Both the position numbers and the translations under genes were made by a program. A stretch of 64,000 bases of DNA. Origin: Stichopus chloronotus (taxonomy: Eukaryota > Echinodermata > Holothuroidea > Aspidochirotida > Stichopodidae). Position 1 is the stretch's first letter; each line of letters opens with the position of its first letter. This document shows, piece by piece, positions 51,763-63,014 of the stretch. The notes under the pieces were generated by a model. The model made no database searches. It was not told the DNA's origin and saw nothing but the letters and a program-made list of their open reading frames with translations. The stretch is from NCBI GenBank assembly GCA_021234535.1, contig CM037839.1:27515196-27579195 (forward strand), in the 5' to 3' direction.

Positions 51763-52120
51763 GTCGGGTTGGCTTGGTGGTTAGAGTGTCCGTCTTGCAA
51801 TCTTTACCGTAGGTCCTGTGCAACCACTTGGAAGTGTGGGGACTCGAAAATACTTATTGATCAAAGCTGTTTACAGAGGTTGTGAGGGGACCATCTGGAA
51901 GATATGGTGACAATTTGGGTTCGTCTTGTCCGATTCAGGTCTCCTCCGCTTCAGGTTGCTCAGTGTCAAGACTAAAGACTGGGACTGAGTGGCGGTCCCT
52001 AGAAAAGGTTTGGATTTGCGGTGGCATTGATTGGTTCACCTCACCTGTCGAACAAAGTAGAAAAATCTCCTCTTCACTTATGTTGACCGTGAATGAACAC
52101 CGGTGAGATTCGCCTTCTCT
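51763..52120 (+). mobile_element. tRNA-derived SINE-like copy (+)
   Basis: The head TCGGGTTGGCTTGGTGGTTA followed by GAGTGTCCGTCTTGCAATC resembles a tRNA D-arm and anticodon region with a polymerase III A box (TGGCTTGGTGG). A weak B box (GGGACTCGAAAAT) follows ~70 bases later. The body shares TCTTGTCCGATxCAG and ACTGAGTGGxGG with the inverted copy at 52.2-52.5 kb. The tail end is unclear. Confidence 0.5.
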
Positions 52121-52214
52121 TTTCGATAAGTGACAAGACAGGATGACCTAAACAATCCAAATATAAACCTGCTTCCGGGACAGATATCTGACAATGCCCC
52201 CCCCCCCGGCCCCG

Positions 52215-52513
52215 AGTATATAGCCTACACTTTCATAAACAGATAAAGGCCGTGGAGGACTTGCCCAACTCCGCACCCCACCACTCAGTTACTACGACCT
52301 CAATGGATGTACCCAGCAATCTGGATCGGACAAGACCTGATCCTACAACAGGAAATGAAATAGCTCCCTTCCCTCGACACAACTGTAATCGCTGAAGAAA
52401 TTTTGAGTCACTCTGATGATATTCATATATAATATAAATGGTTCCGATGGGATTTGATTTGGGACCCAATAGATTCAGGGCAAAGACCGGACACTTACAA
52501 CCAAGTCATACTG
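52215..52513 (-). mobile_element. tRNA-derived SINE-like copy (-)
   Basis: Read on the - strand, it starts with TATGACTTGGTTGTAAGTGT then CCGGTCTTTGCC, with a B-box-like GGGTCCCAAATCAAATCCC. The body then holds AGGTCTTGTCCGATCCAG and AACTGAGTGGTGGGGTG as in the + copy. Inverted relative to it, with ~100 bp between them. Confidence 0.5.
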
Positions 52514-52752
52514 TTTTAGTTGAAAATAAGATGCCTATTTTACACTGCACTTGTCTCAAAACACTGTAGACTCAAACTATAAAGTAACATAGCACTACAT
52601 GAAGTCACTCTCTTGGTCGGTAATCCCTATAGGTTGTAATGAAATAAGTACTTGTTGCTAACAACTTATAATGCACCATTATGGAACACAGCACAGGAAT
52701 TATGTCCCGCGCTGTGAGAATATTGACGTGCTTTTGAGAGTGCATAACCAGG

Positions 52753-53388
52753 TTGGACCGCCAACAGTTTCGTGTATGCATTGGAGATGACCATGAACCA
52801 CATCTTAAGATGTCATTAGAAAACAATAAAGAAATCAATCCATCCTCCTTGAATCATATGCCCTCAAAGAAAGAGCTATTGTCTGATGATAACAATACCA
52901 AGAAATTCAATAGTTCTTGGAATCCTATAACAATAGCGGGAAATCTAGAAAAGCCAGATCGATGAGTGAAGCTGGAGCCATGATACCAACAGAAATTCAG
53001 TCAGGCAAATCCGACACAGCCGTGAGAAAGGTTAAAGCAACACAACGGTAGTCAAACTGCTGAAAGGCATAGTATGAACAAAGACAAGCATTACACGAAA
53101 GACTAAGACAACGTGAACATGGTTTAAAATCAACCGATCAGATGTAAAAGAAGTAAAGGTGATTGCCAAAAAAAATCTTAAAATATGTCCTCGTTTGTAG
53201 AAGTAAGTTTTATCAATATTGAGCAAAACCAAAATAGCGAACCCTATAGCAGTGAAAAGTGTCGCAATTCATACTACGTCTCTCCTTATCCGTCGATTTA
53301 CTTCAGGAATGACAATGGTAAAAATACTCAAAATTTATATAGATTCGAGACCGTTTCAAGTTGTTTAACATTCACCGATAAGAGGTAA
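52753..53388 (+). pseudogene. Decayed coding-like stretch (frameshifts and transition-type stops)
   Basis: Three adjacent + strand segments have strongly protein-like composition. The first (52753-52965) follows an acceptor-like AACCAG and codes a polar, Asn/Ser/Lys-rich chain. The second (from 52962) is in another frame and continues through three in-frame stops at about 53049, 53058 and 53070 into a Gln/Arg/Glu-rich segment YEQRQALHERLRQREH. The stops TAG, TGA and TAG are each one C-to-T change from CAG, CGA and CAG, the signature of decay at cytosine. The third (53185-53388) returns to the first frame and reads SYYVSPYPSIYFRN and so on. No family is recognised, no retroviral or polymerase motif is seen, and the original joins are not certain. 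It may be an old pseudogene or a chance cluster. Confidence 0.3.
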
Positions 53389-54276
53389 TCAGTTTGTTAT
53401 TTATACGGGGTGTGGATTCTCAAGAATGACGCACAGTGGTTTAGAGGATCAATATAAACCATTATATTCCGATCACTTCCCTGGGGGATGATTAAAATTG
53501 TTAAGGTACCAATAATGGGCGCGTAATGTAATGGATCTTCTAGTGGAAACTTGATTGATATCACCTTTAACCTCACAGAATATTCGTTTTGTATTTAACT
53601 CGTTTCTCGAGAAGACTTTCTAAATAGAATATGATGTGTTACACCCAACAGGTCACAACTAGACTCTCAGCGTCCTCTCTAGAAAGTGAAAAATGTATGA
53701 TATTTTGTCAGGGTTGACTGTTGATACACTCACTGAACAGTTGGAATCCGTCCGTGAGCATAATATTGTAGATGGTTACCTGGGGCTATTAAGCTATAAT
53801 TCACTTCACATAAAATGATAAACTGGAGAAAAAAAATAAACTACAGTTATCCTGCCTAGTGTAAATGACACAAGACGACCAACTTTCTTGGAAGGGAGTA
53901 TTATTACTTGCTATTCAAGTTGCAGTCCACTACAACAGGATCATTTGCAAAGGCAAGGTTGGATTGTCTATTATTATTGTTGAGATGTATATGTGAACTT
54001 ATTATACGTAACGAATCAATCGATCCTCCCAATCCGACAGTCAGGTATACCTCGTTGAGTATAGGCCTATAGCTATGTAGACATCTTTAACGAGCAGCAT
54101 CGCTACTTATCAGTCCAAGCCTATACGAGAACCTCTTCTCGGTCAAGGATGAATACCCCTTTAAGGATCAATCACTTCCATCACTGTTGATGGATCTCGA
54201 TGTACAGTTCTGGTAGTGCACCTTGTCTAATGTATGCCTATGTTCGGAGACTCATAAAAAAGGGCGTACGAACTAA
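53389..54276. other. Non-coding stretch
   Basis: Nothing recognised. Confidence 0.3.
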
Positions 54277-54293
54277 GGGGGGGGGGGGGGGGG
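54277..54293 (+). repeat. G17 homopolymer
   Basis: Seventeen consecutive G on the + strand; able to form a G-quadruplex. Confidence 0.95.
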
Positions 54294-54349
54294 ATACTTT
54301 TTATTCAATTTCATAGAACAGACAACTAAAGATAAGAAGGGAAAAACAC

Positions 54350-54658
54350 ATGCTTATGACGAGATTATTTGAGTTTTCAGAAAGAAAAGCTGTGGATAAA
54401 TCTTGGAGGATAAAAGGAATGGGTAAAATAGAAATCCCAGCAGGGAACCATTTCATGAATCGATCGAAGTGTTATTCAGATGACGACGTTTCTCAGAAGC
54501 TAATTTTAGTACTTGTTTGTGTTTATGGTCTTGAGTTGGTGGTGGCACTCCTTTGTGTATTGTTGAGTTGGTTGGTTGGGCTGTTTTATTTACAACAACA
54601 TGATAGGCCTACGTTGAAGTCTTTTTGGCTTCGTTGCAGTCTTTTCTTCTATCTGTGA
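54350..54658 (+). CDS. Small ORF with one predicted membrane segment
   Basis: This is a true-ATG frame of 102 codons. The N-terminal half is charged (FEFSERKAVDKSWRIKG). A continuous hydrophobic segment of ~30 residues follows at about residues 50-80 (KLILVLVCVYGLELVVALL, then CVLLSWLVGLFYLQQ), and then a short basic tail. It begins 57 bases after a 17-G tract. No homologue is recognised and no upstream exon or promoter is evident. A chance T-rich frame can mimic a membrane helix, so support is weak. Confidence 0.18.
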   Translation: MLMTRLFEFSERKAVDKSWRIKGMGKIEIPAGNHFMNRSKCYSDDDVSQKLILVLVCVYGLELVVALLCVLLSWLVGLFYLQQHDRPTLKSFWLRCSLFFYL

Positions 54659-56273
54659 GGAATTTTCAAAGGAAAATTAAAATTTTTTATCAAATGGAAT
54701 TTTTCCCATGCTTATTTCTCCTTAATGAGCAGGAAAAAGAAAATACCGCAAATATTTACGGATTGTCTTCCACATGATTTTGTCCGCAGCGTATTTGAAT
54801 GGATTAATTTGTGACCAGGAATGTTATTATATAATCGGTAAGTTGACTATAACATGAGCAGTGGTGGGAAACAATGAAGCAATTAATCAATTGTTGTGGC
54901 AAGCTTAATCACTTAAAAATTGGTTATTTTTGTGTACAGTCATGTAAATCATAATAAAGAAAACGATGCATTGGGCATCAAACAAAATTTTCTTTGTATA
55001 GCTTCGACAATACAAAAAGGACATCACGAACTGAACAACAAACTTAAAATAAACGGTATATAACATAGGTGGTGTTATCATTGTCACAAGAGAATGTTGG
55101 TAAGAACATTGAAATTGTCAAGGGACTTACAACACATTGCGTGGAAATCAGCAAAAATAAAATAAACAATTGAAAAGAGTGGGGGTCCTATGTAGGCAAA
55201 GGCCATATCTCAGTTGCCATAGAAAGTCTGTTATTGCCCTTAAATCCTAGCGCAGAGTAACCCCACAGTTTATTTCAAATTATTCACATTAAGTTATGTT
55301 TTTTTCATTATTTTTATCATGTTTCCTCCGTGTCTTGCTGTTTATCACAGTGACACCCCGGGGGTCTCCAAGGACGTGTTAAATCTTTGTTAAGTCATAC
55401 CCATGTAATGATAACTTTGACTAGTACACACCATGGGTCAATACCACTGGGCTCAAGATAATGTTTACAGATACGTCGTAAATTATGGGCTTTATTCAAT
55501 GGTTGGCACTAACGTTATGTATGTGTTCATTTATGAGCGAGAAATTTGCCGACCAAATTATTCACATAAAGACCCCCAGAAATCTGTGTAAATATTCAAA
55601 CTTCAGGTTACAGTAGACAACCCACAGTGTTGGCTTCAGAGTTTCGACTTGTTGACACTGAACTCACAGAAGGGTACTCGCATTCGAAAACGCGCTTTTG
55701 ATCAATATATTCACCAGACCTATAAATTTCTTCTGCATCTCAGACCTCCGTTCATCCGACATGCCAAGTTTCTCTAGATCATCTTCACGTACCGTGACAT
55801 GTAAAGTTTCACTATAGGCTATCGTTTTCTATGCACCTCCGTAGCACTTGGAATCCTTCTTCTATGACCCCCCACCTTACCGAAAATGGAAAGTTTCCTC
55901 ACGTCTTCCCCCTCCCTCCAGTTCTGGATCCTACCTCTCGTAGTCCAGTTGCCGTAATATTGCCTTTACATAATGTCGGTGGTACTGGTCATTGTATATC
56001 ACATTCCAAGTAGCTTTTACTTCCAATCGGCAGTTTATCGAAACAGTAAATCGTTCCATAACATCGAATAGGAATGTGTTTCGTAAAAAGTTGTATACGT
56101 CATCTTTTTGTCATCTTGTTCTTCCAGTCCATCTGTTCAGGTCTTTGGTCGCCTTTAGACTAAGAATTAAGTTGCGTTATATATATTTTGTATCTTTTTA
56201 TTCTATATACTTTTCAGTTACCTAAGCCAAAGAGCAACATACCATAAACCAGTCTCCATACTTTTCATTCCAA
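54659..56273. other. Non-coding stretch
   Basis: Nothing recognised. Confidence 0.3.
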
Positions 56274-56292
56274 GGGGGGGGGGGGGGGGGGG
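56274..56292 (+). repeat. G19 homopolymer
   Basis: Nineteen consecutive G; another G run of about ten lies near 56389. All three long G runs at 54-57 kb are on the same strand. Confidence 0.95.
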
Positions 56293-56763
56293 CAGAGGAT
56301 ATGTAGTGATTGTTCCAATGGGCACCGTACCAGTCACTACTCATGACACCGACTGGGGTCTATTGGCGAATACCTCGTGCACCAGAGGGGGGGGGGGGAG
56401 CCTCCGGAAGACCTTGGGTTTTATGATGTTTGTGATCATTTTGAAAGCAAACCTATTGTATATAAATACAACCCGTTGGTCGGATAACTTCAAATATGAA
56501 TTAACACAGATATGAAAGTAATGTTGGTTTTAACAATGGGAAAGTCCCTGTAGGGTCTAAGGAGAGGTTCCCCGAAGCTCCTATTGTTCCGGTATTTGTG
56601 ATGTATTAATTTCATCATTCGAAGGGTATTTCTATTAACTAAACACTTTTCTAAAATTATAGTTCATAATTTCAAGAAACACAGGATTAAAACCAAAGTT
56701 CTCCAAGTCCAAGGGAAAGGTTCCTGTGGAGGTCTGAGTCCCCGGAATCTCCTGTGTGAAGTT

Positions 56764-57117
56764 TTAAAGGGAAATAGGGCGTTCAGAATGCACCAACATG
56801 ACATACAAAAGAAAATAGTGTTAATCATCGTTAAACTATTCAGTCTCATCAATAAACATCTGCCAAAGCTTTATCTCCTCAAGACATTTTGCATGTGATG
56901 AGTAACGGAAGATGCATCATTTGAATTTTGAAAAGTTTGGGTGAACAAATTAGTGTTGAGCAACAAATAACTGAGTTTCTCTAGGTGAGAAACTTATTTC
57001 TTGAAAAGAAGGCCACCGTACTTCCTTATTTTGAATAATTTATCATTCTGCGCCCACAAACATTGGTTTTAAAAGTATGGATGTTTCCTGTAAAACAAAC
57101 GCCCTACTTCCCTTTAA
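56764..57117 (+). mobile_element. TTAA-flanked MITE, copy 3
   Basis: About 354 bp between intact TTAA sites, with termini AGGGAAATAGGGCGTTC and AAACGCCCTACTTCCCT. Same orientation as copies 1 and 2. Similar short sequences (CTATTxAxTAAACAC, TCTAAAATTA) occur on both outer sides at 56632 and 57125, perhaps an older local duplication. Confidence 0.8.
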
Positions 57118-57599
57118 GGGTAATTCTATTGATTAAACACAGGTCTAAAATTAAAAGTTAAAGTTGATAGCACCTGAATTCTCTGACTACAGGTGATGTT
57201 TATTTTTTTTAAAATCCTAAATCTCACTTGGGGTTGCACGCGGGGTTTCCGGTGACCATGCCCCTTACCCACATGGGACACCACTGCCATAAACAGTAGC
57301 AAAGTCCATCAGTGTGGTCAATTTTAATTTCTCCAAACAAGGAACGTTGATTCTGGGTTGGCTTGTGGTTTAAATATCAGTTTGAGAAAAAAGGTCACGT
57401 GAGTGGATCCAACGTAATGTCTGTTAAGTTATAGATGGGGGATTGTAATTTTACTTTGCAAAGGAAGCGTCAGACATATAGAGAAGATCAGGGTGGGATA
57501 ACCAATAACCTAACCAACCCCAGAGAAGGGGCTGGGGGGGGGGACGAAATTGCAGGAAACTGAAATACTGTCGTTTGTATCAATACTTTATACACAACC

Positions 57600-57659
57600 T
57601 TCATTTTATGAGGCCCCATCGTGGATATGCAGTGGGTCCCCTACCTTAATCCGGCCCTG
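57600..57659 (-). mobile_element. Possible hAT-type terminus
   Basis: Read on the - strand, the segment begins CAGGGCCGGATTAAGG, a terminal sequence style typical of hAT elements, and continues GC-rich for ~50 bases. No matching opposite end or 8-bp target duplication was found. Confidence 0.25.
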
Positions 57660-58254
57660 CGAGGTGTAAAGTACATGGTTCTCCAATTTGCAGCGCGGGC
57701 GCACTTTGGTGGGTTGGGTTGGTGAACAAACAATAATGGAATGAAATAAAAAGTTTGGATTGAAAAAGCGAATAAACTTTGTTTTGCAGCACAGCCCCCT
57801 TTGAAACACAACAAAAGGGGAGCCCTAGAAACCCTTTCCAGGACGATTATGATTCGCACATTACTTCAACATAATTTAGTCATGTGGCACTTCATGAAAT
57901 TTAATCCAGGAACTACCTGATGCAGTGGTTTAAGTGGCCTTTTACCTTCAATCGATGTGGGGTAATTTTATCAGGCACCCCACTCTCCAAGAGAAAATTT
58001 TTTCCACCACTAATTTCATCATATATACGTACAGTGGTTTTGTCCAATATTGGTAGAGCTTGTGACTAGAATCCATTCGCGAAACTTGCATTGAGATCAG
58101 TCACACTGTGAGGTGTATACTGAACATTGTAATTATGTGTTGGTGTATGTATTAATTCCATACTCTTTTCGTTAAAATTCACAGGCCACCTGCTGTTTGG
58201 AAATAGGACGTAAAATAAACTGGGAGATCTAGGACATAATTTGTGTGAAAAAAG
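57660..58254. other. 5' flank of the Tctex1 gene
   Basis: No clear TATA box or upstream exon. An in-frame TGA just before the ATG defines the start of the coding region. Confidence 0.35.
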
Positions 58255-58854
58255 ATGGCAGCTCTCAGTGTCAGCAACTTAGAACAGTTTAATAAGCAAG
58301 ATAGCACATCGACAACAGTACCGAGGATTAAACGGAAACAGTCTGTAGCATCTCGTCGGAGCTCGCTCAGTTCATCTACTGGTGCCGAGAGGTGGCGACG
58401 GTTATCGCGAGGTTACAGCGTATCGCTATTGGGCGGTTCTCATCGAAACCTCCGCAGCGCCGTCGAAACACCGCAGAGCAAACCCGCTAATTCCAAATTC
58501 GAAAACACTTACAAGATGCACCCGGACGAAGGATGCAAGTTCAACCCCGGGCCGGTGGAACTGATAATCAAAAACGTTCTCGAGGCAAATTTACAAGACG
58601 CGCGATACGAACCACGAACATGCGCGATATTCGCCCAGCGAATATCGGAGGAGATCAAACAGAGGGTGAAGGAGTTCCAGCTGCCGAGATATAAACTTGT
58701 CACTCATGTTTATATCGGTGCTGACCAGGGACAGAGCGTGCAGATGGTCAGCAGGGCAGTATGGGATACAAACACAGACAGCTTTGCTACAGCGTGTTAC
58801 AAAAATAAAACGCTATTTGCTGTTGGCGCTGTTCACGCAGTGTACTTCGAGTGA
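58255..58854 (+). CDS. Tctex1-domain dynein light chain (DYNLT4/DYNLT5-like), complete and intronless
   Basis: This 199-residue protein belongs to the Tctex1 light-chain family, which binds dynein intermediate chains as dimers and acts in cytoplasmic or ciliary transport. The Tctex1 fold covers about residues 96-199. It shows the family block PRYKLV (144-149), the SRAVWD turn (166-171) and the hydrophobic closing strand LFAVGAVHAVYFE (187-199), and it ends at the usual family C-terminus. Residues 1-80 are a basic, Ser-rich, probably disordered tail with three kinase-type sites: RKQS (27-30), RRSS (34-37) and RRLS (48-51). The ATG has good context (AAGATGG) and an in-frame TGA lies three codons upstream, so the start is well supported. 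Length and layout fit DYNLT4/DYNLT5 (TCTEX1D4/TCTEX1D1) better than the ~113-residue DYNLT1/3. The block before the fold (FENTY..P) recalls DYNLT5. Local GC is much higher than in the flanks. A possible poly(A) signal AATAAA lies at 59474. Confidence 0.9.
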   Translation: MAALSVSNLEQFNKQDSTSTTVPRIKRKQSVASRRSSLSSSTGAERWRRLSRGYSVSLLGGSHRNLRSAVETPQSKPANSKFENTYKMHPDEGCKFNPGPVELIIKNVLEANLQDARYEPRTCAIFAQRISEEIKQRVKEFQLPRYKLVTHVYIGADQGQSVQMVSRAVWDTNTDSFATACYKNKTLFAVGAVHAVYFE

Positions 58855-59645
58855 CATGGAATGCCAACATGTTTAACTCCTTTGTGGTTAGAAAATATGT
58901 GATTGCCATTGAGAATCGTATCACATTTGATATACTTATAGTATGCTTTTCAGTACACAGAGTTATCTGCAAGGAAATATGATCAAATATCTTATTTGAC
59001 ACAGTATTGCTAAAACAATCCCTTTCAAACACAACCTCATGATATACAACTTTTCATTGTTTTGAACTGACTGAAAACAAACATTATAAAGATTTTGTTT
59101 TGCTTGAAGCATGCATGTTTATACTGAATTTACTGCGAACCATTATGGCTAAGTACTGTACAATATATTATAGATTTATGTGTGGTTTGAAGTTGCAGGT
59201 TATAAGGTTGATATTACAGTAAGTCCACCTAGAGAGAACATAACTTCCGTCGTAAGAGTTTGTTCGAAATTAAGGTAATACGGTAGGTAAAATAGGATCA
59301 TGGGACCTGCGCTGGAGCCAGTATCATCCTGTTACTAGAATTTCGTGCAGGCGCGCGATACAAAAACACCATGTCGCCATTAAAGTATTGCGTGACATTG
59401 TTGGGTGTCAGCAATACATTCTGTTAGTAAATGGCTCATTACGTAATTTTTAACGCATATGCAGAGACAATATAATAAATCATTTTCAAAGATAAATTCA
59501 CATTGTAGATATGAAGACACGGGGAGCTTTTGCCTCTAGGAGTTCCTTAACAGAAGGAATGTCTCTCAACGAGAACGTCCTAACGTTTCTTGGTTTCACT
59601 ACACACGTGGCAATCTTCCTTACGACGTTAATATTTATGTTCGAC
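58855..59645. other. Probable 3'UTR and flank of the Tctex1 gene
   Basis: AT-rich. AATAAA at 59474-59479 is the first clear poly(A) signal, giving a 3'UTR of ~640 nt if used. Confidence 0.4.
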
Positions 59646-59998
59646 TTAAAGGGAAATAAGGCGTTTGTTTGACAGAAAACAACAATAGTTTCAAAACCAG
59701 TGTTTGTAAAGGTCGAATGACAGGTTATTCAAAATAAGGAAGGACCGTAGCCTTCTTTTCAAGAAATAAGTTTCTCATAGGTAGAAATTCAGTTATTTGT
59801 TGCTCGACAATAATTTGTTCACCCAAACTTTTCACAAGTCAAATGATGCATTTTCTATTACTCACCACATGCATAATGTTTTGAGGAAATGAAGGTCTTG
59901 CAGATGTTTATTGGTGTGACTGAATGGCTTAATAATGATTAAAGCTATTTTCTTCACGTGCCGTGTTGATATATTCTAAACGCCCTATTTCCCTTTAA
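59646..59998 (-). mobile_element. TTAA-flanked MITE, copy 4 (inverted)
   Basis: About 353 bp between intact TTAA sites, with termini AGGGAAATAAGGCGTTT and AAACGCCCTATTTCCCT. The interior is the reverse complement of copies 1-3, for example ACAGAAAACAACAAT at the left, equivalent to the right end of the others. It lies ~170 bp past the possible Tctex1 poly(A) signal. Confidence 0.8.
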
Positions 59999-62900
59999 TT
60001 TCACACAACTTGGAAACTTTCATGGCAAACCTTGCGGTGTAAAATAAAATAGAGAGTCCAGCATTCTTTTCTTTGACTTTCTTCAATTCCATCACGAGAC
60101 TGATTGATTGTAAAGATTTGGTTTCCATATAGTGTTGAGTTCTCGATAGCATACAAACTGGAACACTGTAATGTTACTGAAATCTAGGCTATTGGTTCCG
60201 TCGAATCTTTTCTACCCTCAACTCTCTTTTAGTGTCGTTGTAGAAATGCCCCCGTCTTTTATAAACTAGGAGATCTCACCTATATCTTCACACAAATAAT
60301 AACAGTTAACATTACTGATTCGTCGGTAAAGACAGCAAACTGAATATTTAAACAAAAGTAAAACAGAAATTGCTTTTCATATAAGAAACGAAGAGTGCTT
60401 ATCGTAACATTTTTACTCTTCTTGCTGCATAAACAAATAGAGGAGATGGAAATTACTTGGCGATTTTTTGACAACAGTTTAAATGAGCAGGTACGTAAAC
60501 AAAGTATCAGCAGCTCCCTGGTATCCGGAAGTACTCATCAACTCAAAAGCACAATAGAAAAGTTATAGCCCAAACTTGGCTGGCCATTTAACTGATTTGT
60601 TTCTTCATACCAGGTATAGGCTAACCTATGGCTGAAGTAAAAACAACATGTGAGAGGGAATCAATCATTTCGGATAAAAGAAAACATGGATGGAATGTAT
60701 AGACAATTATTGACGGTGGAAATGAATGTTTACCCAGTAACTAATTGTAAACGTGCACCTTATTGTTTGAACGGTATCATGCATAAACCAACAAACGAGT
60801 CTTCAGCGGAGAAAGGCAATTGTGTAATTTACTTAGTTCCTTCAAACAGAGATTGTTTCAAGAAGAAGTGTACCTTCTGTTAATCCAGCCTGCTTTGAAC
60901 AAAAGAATTTGTCTAAACCATGGTCTAATCAAACAGTTTGGGAGTCTTCACCGAAAGTCAGTAACATTTGCCACGTTGTGGAACACAACAATATTGATTA
61001 TATGATGACTGCATGGACCATCGTGCATTCCAATTCATCTTAATTCCGTCCTCAGGAACATACTGATGGAAATCCTTTCAAGCAGACAAATATACAAAAC
61101 GAAACGCAATGGAATCAAATAAATGATCAACTACAGCTTGTTATGTGAATCATGAAAATATATTTGTATTTCCCTACAGTTACGTTCGCTTTCTTCGACA
61201 AGCACTATGTTTCGAACTGTAGTGACAGGTGTTACCTAATAAGCGGAATGATAAAAAGTAGCTCATAAAATTAGTGCATTGGAATAGTGATGTCACTGTT
61301 TTCTAAATGCATGTTGTCCCTAAAATTCATTATCGACTCACCGTTCTTTTATTGTCAACTGATATAGAATTACGATGATTTTTTTCTGCTTTCATACTAA
61401 GGACGCTATATGTGGTGGCGCTATAGTAGTATTTACAAATATACGCAACAACCATTCGTGTGCCGTCGATTGAGGTACCTACAATATAGTATTAAAGTAC
61501 ATTTATGAAACTACGAAACCCAGGAGTGGCCAACCTGAAGTCAAATGGGACCAGCGGAGAGTCATCATACCGCCAAAAGACCACTTGGAACAAAAATATA
61601 ATTTAAAGAGGACAAGAAAAATAAACGAATGAAAGCGGAAAACTGTAACGATATTATCCATAGTAAAAGATTGTGATGACTAATATTTTGTTGTAAAATC
61701 TACACGCTCGTCACTTAGGCAGCTATTCGACGGATTTTTCACAATCCCCGGCATTGTCTTGCCATCTATATGTCTTCATGCATACTACTGCAACATTCAT
61801 ACAACTATTTTATCTTATAGGCGTTACACATTTCCGGGCATTTGTTTTCTTTCAACAGTACAGATAGTATAAAGAGAAGAGTAATGCGGGGCGAGTTTGT
61901 AACCTGTGCGGCGAGCCACGAAATTCAAAGGTGGCAAATTGGCCCATTGATTAAAAAAGATTGGCCACCCTGATGCAATTTTTAATAAGTATACGGAATG
62001 CCAATCAGTTTTCTTTGTTAAATATACCAGACATTGCTTGATAATCACGATGACCCTGTATGAATATCAAGAACAGAAACTAATAAATATTATCTCTGAG
62101 TGCAAAACATTACAATAGTAGTGAAAGTTAGGGACATACCTATAAATGAATGAAAAGTATTAATATATATATATTTATATACAATAATGTCATATTAGAG
62201 GCACTTCTGAGCCATCGGATATAGTGTGCTTCAAAACAATTCAACGCCAGTATAGGTGCTTATAACAAATGATTACTGACCCGATATAAGAACACTCACC
62301 GTCTTCGAGTGGTGATAATTCTGGCGACCTATACCGATAGAAAACCACTGGTGACAATGTATGTGTAAAAATGGTTTATGTTACATCACTGATATAAGCA
62401 CAAGGGTTTCTGTTTTTCAAAGTTGTCTTAAAGAAATTATGTGAAAAATACCTGATAAACTTCCTTTTGCGCCTAAGTCAGAATTGTCAAGGTATTCCAC
62501 TGATCTTCCTTTGAAGCGCATCGCATATGACGAAACAGTTTCGTCATTTACAATTTGATAGAATTGTCTCACTATACATCAAATATCTTACAAATTAGTA
62601 ACTTCGAGTTAGTAATGATGTATTCAGGTCGCAGGATTCTACATTCCCTTTAAGGAGTAGCATTCATTAAACAATTAATGCAAGCCTTGTCAACAGTTTC
62701 AATCAAAGTTAAGTGCACCAAAGGCGTGTGTACATAGCGTACATATAATCTGAACTTATTTACCAAGGAAACCCTCTTTTTTGTTACTTCAGTTGTTACG
62801 TCATGTCCTTAATACTCAATCTTTAAATGCACGTACATAGTGAAACGAAAAGTAGCTTAATGTGTAGCGGAACATAAGGACAAAATAACACAATCTCATG

Positions 62901-63014
62901 GTTTGAAACATAGTTGAAAAACCACAGTTACTCCAGGGAATTGCTATAAGAACTCCCTGGTTGTACATCGTTCACATTTCTTTTTCAGCTAGATCATGTA
63001 AACATAATTTAGCG
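59999..63014. other. Non-coding stretch
   Basis: No supported gene. A + strand frame at 60686-60883 has six cysteines in its last two-thirds but no signal peptide, acceptor or recognisable domain. Confidence 0.3.

Noticed and set aside
60650..60883. Cys-containing + strand ORF
   Set aside because: No signal peptide, acceptor or recognised cysteine pattern; second exon partner not found.
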